Shown here: positions 7,715-16,170 of the stretch, piece after piece
Numbering within the stretch: the first letter of the stretch is position 1
Layout of the letters: each line of letters begins with the position of its first letter
From: Streptomyces roseoviridis
GTDB lineage: Bacteria; Actinomycetota; Actinomycetes; Streptomycetales; Streptomycetaceae
DNA length: 64,000 nt
Reading direction: 5' to 3'
NCBI RefSeq assembly: GCF_039535235.1
Contig: NZ_BAAAWU010000001.1
Span: 6,885,001-6,949,000 of the forward strand
Translations under genes and position numbers: made by a program
The notes under the pieces: generated by a model
Databases searched by the model: none
Told to the model about the DNA's origin: nothing
The model's input: the letters and a program-made list of their open reading frames with translations, nothing else

Positions 7715-8368
7715 ATGACCATTCGAGTACTCATCTGCGACGAACTGCCGGTTATCGGGGACGGTTTACGCACCCTTCTCGACGCCGTTCCCGACATCGA
7801 CGTGATCGGCACCACCGACAACGGTATGGAGGCCATCGTCCTCGTACGGACCGCGCGGCCCGATGTCGTGGTCACCGATCTCCATCTCCGCACCATTTCC
7901 GGCCTGGAAATGATCCGCAGGCTCGGCAAAGAGGAAAATCCGCCGAACATCGTGGTGTTCACCCGGATCTCCGATGCCGACAAGACCGTCAGCGACGTCC
8001 TGCACGCCGGCGCGAGCTGTCTGCTCGGCAAGGACGCGAGCCCCCAGGACCTGGTCACCGCGATCCGTGCGGCTGCCGCCGGACGGACGGTGCTCGCGCC
8101 GGACATCGCCCACCGCCTGGTCACCTGGTTCCGCGAGCAGCCGGACACCCCCGACTGCGCACCGCACCCCGAAGTGACCGAACTGACCCCGCGCGAGCGG
8201 GAGGTGACCCAGATGGTGGCCCGGGGCATGTCCACCGAGGAGGTGGCCCGCGCGCTGACCATCGGAGTCGCCACCGTCCGCACCCACCTCTACCGCGTGC
8301 GCACCAAACTCGGCGTCCGCGACCGCGCCCAGCTGGTGTCCCTGGCCTTCCGGTCCGGGCTCATCTAG
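7715..8368 (+). CDS. NarL/FixJ-type response regulator, orphan
   Basis: The protein has 217 residues. The receiver domain (1-120) has the acidic pair D9/E10, the phospho-acceptor D55 (VVVTDLHLRT), T83 and K106, so it looks phosphorylatable. A LuxR-type helix-turn-helix (about 150-215) reads LTPREREVTQMVARGMSTEE and VRTHLYRVRTKLGV. No histidine kinase gene is adjacent, so it is an orphan. It is the nearest regulator to the biosynthetic operons and is a good candidate for cluster-situated control. GGAGG lies 9 bases before the ATG at 7715, which decides the start. The gene is preceded by a leader region of more than 500 bp with a promoter-like element and a small ORF, and is followed by a stem-loop. 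Confidence 0.9.
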   Translation: MTIRVLICDELPVIGDGLRTLLDAVPDIDVIGTTDNGMEAIVLVRTARPDVVVTDLHLRTISGLEMIRRLGKEENPPNIVVFTRISDADKTVSDVLHAGASCLLGKDASPQDLVTAIRAAAAGRTVLAPDIAHRLVTWFREQPDTPDCAPHPEVTELTPREREVTQMVARGMSTEEVARALTIGVATVRTHLYRVRTKLGVRDRAQLVSLAFRSGLI

Positions 8369-8385
8369 GGCCTACCTTCCGGACC

Positions 8386-8410
8386 GTGCCGGGCTCGCGA
8401 CGCCCGGCAC
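8386..8410. terminator. Stem-loop after the response regulator
   Basis: GTGCCGGGC (8386-8394) and GCCCGGCAC (8402-8410) form a perfect 9-bp stem with a 7-base loop, 17 bp after the regulator's stop. There is no T tract. Confidence 0.55.
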
Positions 8411-8605
8411 GCACGCTCTCCCCCGTAGCCCTCCGGGCACGGGAGGTGCCCCCGTCGTCGGTCGCCGATGCTCCGCATGGACGCCCTCCTCCGCCTCGCG
8501 ATCGCACGCACCAAACGCCGCTCCCTGGTCCGGCCTGATCCGAAAGAAAGGCCGTCGTGCCCGGCGGGCACGCGGCGTCGCGATCACGGAAGCACTGCCC
8601 CCGAA

Positions 8606-8630
8606 GCCCCCGGCGTCCGTCGCCGGGGGC
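8606..8630. terminator. Stem-loop at the end of the leftward NRPS operon
   Basis: GCCCCCGGCG (8606-8615) and CGCCGGGGGC (8621-8630) form a perfect 10-bp stem with a 5-base loop. It lies 25 bp past the stop of the leftward gene ending at 8655 and between convergent transcripts, so it can serve both directions. Confidence 0.6.
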
Positions 8631-8654
8631 CGTGCCCAGGGATGGGGGCCCGCT

Positions 8655-9767
8655 TCAGGCCGGCTCGCCCCTACCGGCCGGGACGGGCCGTCGTGCCGCG
8701 TGCCGGGCCCGGTCGAGGCGGGCGGCGCCGACGAGGCGCCACAGGGCGGCCGGCTCGCCGTAGCGGACCGACTCGGCCGCGGCCAGCCGGAAGTACCGGT
8801 GCAGCCCCAGCTCCGTCGTCATCGCCCGGACGCCACAGCTCTGCATGGACGAGCGCACCACCTCGCGCGCGGTCTCGGCGGCCATCGCCAGCGCCACGAG
8901 CGGCGCGGTGCCGTCCTCGTCCTGCCCCGAGCCGGGCCCGGAGCCGAGACCGGGCCCCACCCCCGGGCCGCAGTCGATCAGCCAGGCCCCCCGGTACACC
9001 GCCGCCCTGGTCGCCCGCAGGGACACCATGGCCCGCGCCAGCGGGAAGGCCACCGCGGGCAGATCCCGCAGGCGGGTGTCGAACTGCCGCCGGACACCGG
9101 CGTAGCGCACCGCGACCTGGTGCGCGCCGTCGGCGATCCCCAGCAGATAGGCCGCCTGCCGCAGCCGCGCGCGGGCCAGCGGGCCGGCGGGGGAGTCGTC
9201 GAGCGGCGCCACCACGTCCGCCGCCGTCACCGGCGTCCCCTCGAAGCGGACGGCAGGCGGCCAGCAGCCCGGCTCCACGCGGACGCCCGGCGCGCCCGCG
9301 GGCACCGCGACGAGCACCGGCCCGTCACCGGTCCTGGTGACCACGAGGAGCGTCGCCGCGGCGGCGTCGTCGACGGTGACCGTGCCGGTCAGCGCCCAGC
9401 CGCCCGGCCGGGGGGCCGCGGTGACGCCGCCGCCGACGGGCAGTGCCTCGAAGCCGGCCGCCGCCGCGCCCGCCGGGCCGCCCACGTCGGCCGCCAGGGC
9501 GTCACCCCGGTAGGCGTTGCCGCACGCGGCCCGGCCGAGTTCCTCGCTGACGAGCACTCCGGCCGTGAGCCCGAGGTCGAGTCCTCCGGCCGCGACGGAC
9601 CGTTCGAAATCGGCCGCCTCCAGTTCGTCGAGCACCGCACGGGCGGGGCCACGGGCTCCGTCGGTCACCGGCGCGCCGTGCACCTCGGGCCGTACGGGAA
9701 CGCCGGCCAGGGACGTGCGCACGGCCTCGCGCAACCGGACGAGCAGCGGATCGGGGGTCAGGTCCAT
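8655..9767 (-). CDS. Acyl-CoA dehydrogenase-like subunit (Arg-motif half)
   Basis: The protein has 370 residues in the acyl-CoA dehydrogenase fold. It keeps the FAD-phosphate arginine motif in the form VRRQFDTRLRDLPAV, but the first-half FAD/substrate motif (TExxxGSD) is missing. The region where the catalytic Glu normally sits reads RYGEPAALWRLVG. A Gly-rich insertion (VGPGLGSGPGSG) lies in the C-terminal half. The partner gene at 9769 has the complementary features, so the two probably form a heteromeric alpha2beta2 enzyme like those of actinobacterial sterol degradation. The ATG lies one base past the partner's stop. The position behind the NRPS suggests dehydrogenation of a thioester-bound intermediate, which is inference. 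Confidence 0.8.
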   Translation of the reverse strand: MDLTPDPLLVRLREAVRTSLAGVPVRPEVHGAPVTDGARGPARAVLDELEAADFERSVAAGGLDLGLTAGVLVSEELGRAACGNAYRGDALAADVGGPAGAAAAGFEALPVGGGVTAAPRPGGWALTGTVTVDDAAAATLLVVTRTGDGPVLVAVPAGAPGVRVEPGCWPPAVRFEGTPVTAADVVAPLDDSPAGPLARARLRQAAYLLGIADGAHQVAVRYAGVRRQFDTRLRDLPAVAFPLARAMVSLRATRAAVYRGAWLIDCGPGVGPGLGSGPGSGQDEDGTAPLVALAMAAETAREVVRSSMQSCGVRAMTTELGLHRYFRLAAAESVRYGEPAALWRLVGAARLDRARHAARRPVPAGRGEPA

Positions 9768-9768
9768 C

Positions 9769-10923
9769 TCAGCGCTTCTCCTGTCCGATGGAGTCGAACG
9801 CGGTGGCCATGATCTGCAGCATCACCTCGGAGGTGCCCGCCGAGAGCGTGAGCCCCGGCGCCTCCCGGTGGGCGGAGTCCAGCGTCACGGCCGCCCGCGT
9901 GCGGCGGGCCCGCTGACCGGGGCCGGGGATGTCGACGGCCCACGCCGCGATCGTCTGGGCGAGTTCGCTGCTGTGGTACTTGGCGACGGCCGCCGCGACC
10001 GGATCGACCCGGTCGGCCGCGAGCCCGGTGAGCACCTCCCACGCCAGGGCGTGGTCGGCGACGAGCGCCCCCTCCCAGCGGCCGATCCGTTCGAGGTGGG
10101 CCTCGTGCGCGGCGTCCGGGTCGCGGTCGACCAGCGCCTCCAGGGCGGCCTCCAGCCAGTGTTCCGCCTTGAGGTGGTAGTCCAGGCCGGTGCGCTCGAT
10201 GGCCAGCGCCTCGTTGAGCAGCGGCCAACCCTGGTCGCGCGGGCCGAGCAGGTCGTCGCCGGACACCGGCACCGCGTCCAGGTCGACGCGGTGGAACTGC
10301 TCGTCGTTGGCGCTGGCGATCACCGACACGGTCACCCCGGGAGCGTCCATGTCGACCAGGAACAGACTGATGCCCTGGTACTTCCCGGCTCCCGGCGACG
10401 TACGGGCCGCACACAGGCCGAGGTCGACGAAGCGCGACTTGAGGCTGAACACCTTGGTGCCGGTGATCCGGTAGCCGTCGCCGTCCGGCTCGGCCACCGT
10501 CCGCAGCGCGCCCAGGTCCGAGCCGGCGTCCGGTTCGGTGTAGAGCACCGAACCGAAGCGCTCGCCGCGGGCCAGCGCCGGCAGATGCCGTCGCTTCTGC
10601 TCGTCGCTGCCCGCCATGAGCAGGAACTGGCCGATGATCTGGATGGTGTTGACGTGCAGCGTGTCCGGCACGCCCGCGCGCACCAGTTCCTCGGCCACGA
10701 TCGCGGCGTCGGTGAGCGGACGGCCGGCTCCGCCGTACTCGGCGGGCCAGTGGACGGCGAGCAGCCCCAGCTTGCCGAGCAGACGGTACAGCGGCCGCTG
10801 GTCCGGCTCGACGCCGTCCGCGCAGGTGGCCTCGGCAGCCGCCGCCCGCACCGCGGGGGAGCGCAGCGCCTGCCGTACGTCCGCCCGGAACCGCTGTTGT
10901 TCCTCGGTGAATCCGAACCGCAT
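9769..10923 (-). CDS. Acyl-CoA dehydrogenase-like subunit (TExxxGSD half)
   Basis: The protein has 384 residues. The N-terminal helical domain begins MRFGFTEEQQRFRADVRQAL. The middle beta domain has YTEPDAGSDLGALRT, which contacts FAD and substrate. The C-terminal helical domain ends in LTLSAGTSEVMLQIMATAF. In homotetrameric enzymes the catalytic Glu precedes the GT of that last motif; here it is Ala, and the RxQFG motif of the second half is absent. These gaps are filled by the neighbouring subunit at 8655-9767. It lies 10 bp downstream of the NRPS in the same leftward operon. Likely role: alpha,beta-desaturation of a carrier- or CoA-bound acyl or aminoacyl group. Confidence 0.85.
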   Translation of the reverse strand: MRFGFTEEQQRFRADVRQALRSPAVRAAAAEATCADGVEPDQRPLYRLLGKLGLLAVHWPAEYGGAGRPLTDAAIVAEELVRAGVPDTLHVNTIQIIGQFLLMAGSDEQKRRHLPALARGERFGSVLYTEPDAGSDLGALRTVAEPDGDGYRITGTKVFSLKSRFVDLGLCAARTSPGAGKYQGISLFLVDMDAPGVTVSVIASANDEQFHRVDLDAVPVSGDDLLGPRDQGWPLLNEALAIERTGLDYHLKAEHWLEAALEALVDRDPDAAHEAHLERIGRWEGALVADHALAWEVLTGLAADRVDPVAAAVAKYHSSELAQTIAAWAVDIPGPGQRARRTRAAVTLDSAHREAPGLTLSAGTSEVMLQIMATAFDSIGQEKR

Positions 10924-10933
10924 GTGCGTCTCC

Positions 10934-13900
10934 TCAGGGGGCGAGCGTCTCTTCGATCGCGGCGACGACCCGGCTCAGCGCCGGCTGCGTGAACACGGTG
11001 TAGTGGTCGCCGGGCAGGTCGCCGGCCCGGAAGGGGCCCGTGCTCACCGCCCGCCACTCCGCTTCCAACGCGTCGCGGGGCGTGGTGGCGAGGACGGTGA
11101 CCGGCCCCGCGTACGGGCCCGGCGGGCGGTAGGTCTGCAAGGCCAGCGCGCAGGCCCGGAAGACGGTAAAGCGGCGCTCCAACTCCTCGTCGGACAGGTC
11201 GAGTTCGACGTCGAGGGAGGTCAGCGTCTTGCGGATGTCGAGCGGTTCGGCCGCGGAGTCGTCGTCGAGGACCGCACGCACCGACGGGCCGTCGTGGCCC
11301 GCGAGCCTGGCCACGTCGTGCACGAACCGGCGCCGCACCGTCCGCTCGTCGAGCGGCTCGGTGTCCTCCTCGTACGAGGCGTCGATCAGCACCACCGGGG
11401 GCCGGGCTCTGGTGTCCCGCTCCAGCTGCCGGGCCACCTCGAAGGCGAGCACACCGCCGTAGGACCAGCCGGCCAGGCAGTACGACTCCGGCGGGCCGGC
11501 CGCGGCCAGGGCCCGCGCGATCCGGCTCGCGGCGGCCTCCATGCCGTCCTCGGGAGCCACGGCCGCGTCGCGGGGATCGGCGGCGAAGCCGGCCACGCCG
11601 ATGCCGTCGCGCAGCGCCCGGACCAGCGGAATGTAGCAGAACAGCTCACCGCCCGACGGGTGCAGCAGGACCAGCCGCGCCGGCTCGGGCCCCCGCATCG
11701 GCACCGGGGCCCGGCCGTCGTCCGCCGCCCCCGCGGGTGGCTCCGCCGTGACCGTGCGGCGGTCCGCGAGGAGCCGGTCGAGCGAGTCGGGCGCGTCGCC
11801 GTCACCGGTCCGCGCGGCGCGGACCGTGTCGACCGTGGCGGCCAGGTGGGCGACGGTGGGGGAGACGAAGAAGTCGCCGAGCGCGATCTCCACCCCGAAC
11901 CTGCGGTGGATCGCCGACATCAGCTGGGCGGCCTGGAGACTGTTGCCGCCCGCCTGGAAGAAGTCGTCGTGCACCCCGAGGCGGTCGTTGCGCAGCAGCG
12001 GCGCCAGCACCTCCCGCAGCAGCACCCGCTCGGTCGCCGTCCGCGGCTCCTCGCCCCCGCCCTCGCCCGCCGTCCTCGGGTCCGGCGCGGGCAGCCGGCG
12101 CCAGTCCACCTTGCCGCTGCTGGTGAGGGGGAGTTCGTCGAGGACGACGAAGTACGAGGGGATCATGTACGAGGGCAGCAGCGTGCCGAGGTGTTCCCGC
12201 ACCGACGGCAGCCGCTGCTCGTCGATCCCCGTGACGTAACCGACGAGGTGCTTGTCACCGCCGCCGTCCGTCCACGGCCGCACGGTGACCGGCCCGATGC
12301 CGGGGACGCCGGCGAGCGCCGACTCGACCTCGCCGAGCTCGATCCGCAGCCCGCGGATCTTCACCTGCTGGTCGAGCCGGCCGAGGAAGACGAGCCGTCC
12401 GTCCGGCAGCCGCTTCACCAGGTCGCCGGTCCGGTAGAGCCGGCCGCCCGGCGCCGTGCCGAACGGGTCGGGGACGAACTTCTCGGCGGTCAGCTCGTCC
12501 CGGCCGAGATAGCCGCGTGCCAGACCCGCACCGCCGATCACCAGCTCGCCCGGCACCCCGACCGGTACCTGACGCAAGGAGCGGTCGAGGACGTGCGCCA
12601 CGTGGTTGGCCATCGGCAGGCCGATCGGCGGCGTGGTGTCCCAGGTGCCCGGGCACTCCTCGACGATCATCGTCACGGTGCACTCGGTGGGGCCGTACCC
12701 GTTGAACAGCCGCCTGCCCGGGTTCCACCGGTTCACCAGCTCGCCGCTGAACGCCTCGCCGCCCACGAACGCGATCCGCAGATCGGTGAACCGCTCCGGC
12801 GCCAGCAGTGGCATCACGGTCGGCGGCAGGTCGATGACGGTGATGCCGGCCCGCTCCATCAGCGCCTGGAGCCGGTCGATGGACAGCCGCTCGTCCTCGG
12901 TGGCCAGACACAGCCGGGCACCGGTCAGCAGCGCCGAGAACGTCTCGAAGACGGACACGTCGAAGGTCATCGACGCGAAGCCGAGCACCCGGTCGGCCGG
13001 CGTCAGCTCGAACAGTTCCCGCGTGGAGTCGACGAAGTTGACCACCCCGCGGTGTTCCAGCAGCACGCCCTTCGGCCGGCCGGTGCTGCCCGAGGTGTAG
13101 ATGACGTACGCGACGTCACCGGGCCCCGCCGCGAGCGGCGGATCGCCGTCGGGCAGCGCCGCCAGCTCGGTGCGCACCTCGTCCAGGACCACCACGGGCG
13201 CGGTGACCGCGCTCACCGCCCCGGCGGCCTCGGCGTGCGCGAGCACCGCGCCCACCCCCGCGTCGGCGGCGATCTCCGCGACCCGCGCGGGCGGGTGCGT
13301 CGGATCGAGCGGTACGTAGGCGGCGCCGGTCTTGAGCACCGCGAGCACCGCCGCCGGCAGGTCCGCGTTCCTGCGCAGACACAGACCGATCCTCGTGCCG
13401 GGACCGGCGCCTCGCCCGCGCAGCAGGGCGGCGAGCCGGTTCGCGCGGGAGTTGAGCTCGGCGTAGCTGGTCGCGGTGTCCGTGACGACGACCGCCACGC
13501 TGTCCGGCGCCTCCCGCACGCGCGCCTCGAACTGCTCCACGATCGTGGTCTCGCGCACCGGCCGCACCGGCCCGCGGCTGACCTCGGCCAGGAACTCCCG
13601 GTCCGCCGGGCTCAGCAGCTCCGCGGCGGACAGCGGCGCGTCCGGTGCGGCGGTCAGGGTGCTCAGCAGCCGGTCGTAGTGGCGGGCGAACCGGGCGACG
13701 CTCCCGGCGTCGAAGAGGGCCGTCGCGAACTCGACGTCCAGGGCCGCGTCGGCGCCCGCGGCGCCCGGCTCCACCACGTGCCAGCTCATGTCGAACGGGG
13801 ACGCGGCGGGCGCGACCGTCTCCCGGGAGGTCACGAGGCCGGGCAGGCCGGGCGCGCCGACGGCTTCCCGCCGCGAGAACAGGATCTGGAAGAGCGGCGC

Positions 13901-15046
13901 GCGCGAGGGGTCCCGGCCCGGGTCCACCGCCTCGACCAGCCGGTCGAACGGCAGGCCGCCGTGCGCCCGCGCGTCCCGGGTGACCCGCGCGACCCGACGG
14001 ACCAGCGTACGGAAGCTCGGGTCGCCGGAGACGTCCCCGCGCAGCACCACCGGGCTGGTGAACGGGCCGACGACCGACGACAGGGCGGCGGGCCGCCCGC
14101 TGTCATCCGGCGTGCCGATCACCAGGTCGTCCAGGCCGGAGTAGCGGTGCAGGAAGGTGAAGAACGCGGCGGCCAGGACGTCGAACGGGGTCGCGTCCTC
14201 CTGCCGGGCCAGCTCCCGGGCCCGCTCCAGGGCCTCGCGCCCGAGCGGGAAGCGGCCGGTCCGGGCGGCCGGGGCGAGCGTGTCGCCCCGCGGCCGGTCG
14301 GTCGGGAACTCGAGGACCTCGGCGCCGGCGAGGACCTCACGCCAGTACGCGGCCGGCCCGTCGAGCCCGCCGGCGGGTGCGTCGTGCTGCCACACCGCGA
14401 GGTCCGGGTACTGCACGGGCAGCTCCGACAGCCGTGGCTGCCCGCCGTCGCGCGACGTCCGGTAGCACTCGGCCAGTTCCCCGGCGAGGACCGTGAGCGA
14501 ACCGTCGTCGCACACCAGCGGGTGCGCGGCGAACAGGAACAGGTGGTCGTCCGGAGCCACCCTGACCAGCACCGCCCGCCACAGCGGCGCCCTCGCCACG
14601 TCGAAGGGCTCACCGGCCCGCTCGGCCACCAGGGCCCGCGCGGCGGCGAGACGCTCCCCGGGGCCGTCGCCGGGGGCCTCGATCACCGGCAGGCTTGCCC
14701 GGACGCCCGGCACGACCTCCTGCACCGGGCCGCCCTCGCGCTCGACGACCGCGGTGCGCAGCGCCTCGTGCCGGGCCGTCACCGCGCCCAGCGCCGTACG
14801 CAACGCGTCGGTGTCCAGGGCGCCTCGGAGCCGCAGGCACAGCGTCGCCGGCGAGGCGGCGCCGGGTGCCGCGCGATCGAGGAACCACACGGTCCGCTGC
14901 GCGTGCGACAGCGGAGCCGGACCCGTGTTCCCGCGCGGCGTGGGACCCCGCCGGGCCGCGTCCTCCGCCCGCTCCTTCAGCCGCGTGAGGAACCGGTCGC
15001 GGCGCTCCGGGGGCAGCACGGCCAGACGCCGGCTCAGGTCGGTCAT
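10934..15046 (-). CDS. Single-module non-ribosomal peptide synthetase (C-A-T-TE)
   Basis: The protein has 1370 residues. Condensation-like domain about 45-470: the HHxxxDG motif is replaced by HPLVCDD (H175-D181), so the catalytic second His is Pro. Adenylation domain about 500-990: YTSGSTGRPKG, NGYGPTE, YRTGDLV, Lys979. My reading of the specificity positions is D696 V697 F700 D739 F760 G762 G783 V791 T792 K979, which I cannot match to a known substrate. Thiolation domain about 1005-1075 with Ser1036 (GGNSLQ). Thioesterase about 1120-1370 with Ser1195 (GWSYGG), VVLIDASY and GDHY. The ATG at 15046 has AAGGAG 8 bases ahead and overlaps the LysK-like stop (ATGA), so translation is coupled. Longer frames upstream lie inside lysK. 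Likely role: activating one amino acid and releasing or transferring it onto the amino-group-carrier-derived unit. Confidence 0.92.
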   Translation of the reverse strand: MTDLSRRLAVLPPERRDRFLTRLKERAEDAARRGPTPRGNTGPAPLSHAQRTVWFLDRAAPGAASPATLCLRLRGALDTDALRTALGAVTARHEALRTAVVEREGGPVQEVVPGVRASLPVIEAPGDGPGERLAAARALVAERAGEPFDVARAPLWRAVLVRVAPDDHLFLFAAHPLVCDDGSLTVLAGELAECYRTSRDGGQPRLSELPVQYPDLAVWQHDAPAGGLDGPAAYWREVLAGAEVLEFPTDRPRGDTLAPAARTGRFPLGREALERARELARQEDATPFDVLAAAFFTFLHRYSGLDDLVIGTPDDSGRPAALSSVVGPFTSPVVLRGDVSGDPSFRTLVRRVARVTRDARAHGGLPFDRLVEAVDPGRDPSRAPLFQILFSRREAVGAPGLPGLVTSRETVAPAASPFDMSWHVVEPGAAGADAALDVEFATALFDAGSVARFARHYDRLLSTLTAAPDAPLSAAELLSPADREFLAEVSRGPVRPVRETTIVEQFEARVREAPDSVAVVVTDTATSYAELNSRANRLAALLRGRGAGPGTRIGLCLRRNADLPAAVLAVLKTGAAYVPLDPTHPPARVAEIAADAGVGAVLAHAEAAGAVSAVTAPVVVLDEVRTELAALPDGDPPLAAGPGDVAYVIYTSGSTGRPKGVLLEHRGVVNFVDSTRELFELTPADRVLGFASMTFDVSVFETFSALLTGARLCLATEDERLSIDRLQALMERAGITVIDLPPTVMPLLAPERFTDLRIAFVGGEAFSGELVNRWNPGRRLFNGYGPTECTVTMIVEECPGTWDTTPPIGLPMANHVAHVLDRSLRQVPVGVPGELVIGGAGLARGYLGRDELTAEKFVPDPFGTAPGGRLYRTGDLVKRLPDGRLVFLGRLDQQVKIRGLRIELGEVESALAGVPGIGPVTVRPWTDGGGDKHLVGYVTGIDEQRLPSVREHLGTLLPSYMIPSYFVVLDELPLTSSGKVDWRRLPAPDPRTAGEGGGEEPRTATERVLLREVLAPLLRNDRLGVHDDFFQAGGNSLQAAQLMSAIHRRFGVEIALGDFFVSPTVAHLAATVDTVRAARTGDGDAPDSLDRLLADRRTVTAEPPAGAADDGRAPVPMRGPEPARLVLLHPSGGELFCYIPLVRALRDGIGVAGFAADPRDAAVAPEDGMEAAASRIARALAAAGPPESYCLAGWSYGGVLAFEVARQLERDTRARPPVVLIDASYEEDTEPLDERTVRRRFVHDVARLAGHDGPSVRAVLDDDSAAEPLDIRKTLTSLDVELDLSDEELERRFTVFRACALALQTYRPPGPYAGPVTVLATTPRDALEAEWRAVSTGPFRAGDLPGDHYTVFTQPALSRVVAAIEETLAP

Positions 15047-16170
15047 CCGAGACTCCTTTCGGCGAGCGGCACGGAGGTCACCTGGTCGGCGGAGCGCTGC
15101 CGCGGCACCTGCGCCAGCTCCGCGATGGCGGCGGACAGCACGTCGACGCCGCGCAGATAGTCCGAGAGCACGATGTGTTCGGTGTCGGCGTGATCCAGCC
15201 TGCTGTCGCCCGGACCGTAGGTCGCCATCGGGATGTCCCACACCTCGGCGAGGGTGTTCATGTCCGAGGTGGCCGTCTTCACCACCAGCCGGGGCTGGGC
15301 GTGCAGCCGCCGGATGCCGGAGACCAGCGCGCGGACCGCCGGGTTGGACCGGTCCGCGCGGCAGGCCGCCACCGAGTTCAGCACTTCGAGACGGCCGGCC
15401 GGCAGCCGCTCCCGCAGCGCGGCGACCAGCCCGTCCACGTCGAAGCCCGGCGGGGTGCGCACGCTGAGGTCGGCCGTCGCCGAGGTGAGGTCGCCGTTGA
15501 GCTGGCAGAGCGTGGCGCCCGGCTGGGCGAAGACGCCGTGGCCCGCGTCCGGCCCGAGCAGCTCGACCAGCGCGTCCCAGCAGGCGACGGCCAGTTCGGA
15601 CGCCTTCGGCGTCGGGTTGCTCGGATGCGTGGCGGGCACCTTGACGCTGTAGCGCAGGTCGAGCTTGCCCTTGTAGCCGATGACGACGCTGGACCAGCCG
15701 CTCGGCTCGCCGACGATCAGCGCGTCCGGCCGGTCGTGGGTGGAGCGGATCGCCATGGCCCCGCGGGAACAGGGCGTCTCCTCCTCGACGACACCGATCA
15801 CGACGATCCGGCCGCGGAAGTCCACGGCACCGGCCGCCGCGCAGATCATCGCCGCGAGCGGTCCCTTGGCGTCCACCGCGCCGCGGCCGTAGAGCCTGCC
15901 GTCCTCGGACCGGACCGGGACGTGGCCCGGGACGGTGTCCATGTGCCCGAGCAGCATCAGCGTCGGGCCCTCTCCGCGCTCGATCACGCCGATGACGTTG
16001 CCCACCACGTCGATGTGCGCCTCGAAGCCCAGGTCCGCCATCGCCTCGGCCAGGAAGTCGGCCAGCGCGCGTTCCTGGTAGGACGAGGACGGGATCTCCA
16101 GCATGCCGCGCAGCAGTCCGACCGCGCTCGTCTCGGTGACCTGCCCGGACGAAGTGAAAGCCCAGTTCAT
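15043..16170 (-). CDS. lysK: M20-family [LysW]-amino acid hydrolase, LysK-like
   Basis: The protein has 375 residues of the M20 metallopeptidase family. The metal-binding sequence LLGHMDTVPGHVPV is followed by GRGAVDAKGPLA and the acidic pair VVEEETPCSRGA, all hallmarks of the LysK/ArgE/DapE group. In lysine and arginine biosynthesis through LysW, LysK cuts the isopeptide bond between the C-terminal Glu of the carrier and the finished amino acid. The assignment to LysK rather than ArgE rests on the clear LysW gene at 22962 and the LysX-like ligase directly upstream. Start and stop overlap both neighbours by four bases (16170 and 15043). It therefore probably acts at the release step of the cluster pathway. 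Confidence 0.85.
   Translation of the reverse strand: MNWAFTSSGQVTETSAVGLLRGMLEIPSSSYQERALADFLAEAMADLGFEAHIDVVGNVIGVIERGEGPTLMLLGHMDTVPGHVPVRSEDGRLYGRGAVDAKGPLAAMICAAAGAVDFRGRIVVIGVVEEETPCSRGAMAIRSTHDRPDALIVGEPSGWSSVVIGYKGKLDLRYSVKVPATHPSNPTPKASELAVACWDALVELLGPDAGHGVFAQPGATLCQLNGDLTSATADLSVRTPPGFDVDGLVAALRERLPAGRLEVLNSVAACRADRSNPAVRALVSGIRRLHAQPRLVVKTATSDMNTLAEVWDIPMATYGPGDSRLDHADTEHIVLSDYLRGVDVLSAAIAELAQVPRQRSADQVTSVPLAERSLG

Noticed and set aside
10616..15160. 1514-residue open frame on the plus strand over the NRPS
   Set aside because: The antisense shadow of the NRPS: rich in Arg, His and Gly with no motif, while the minus strand shows a full C-A-T-TE protein.
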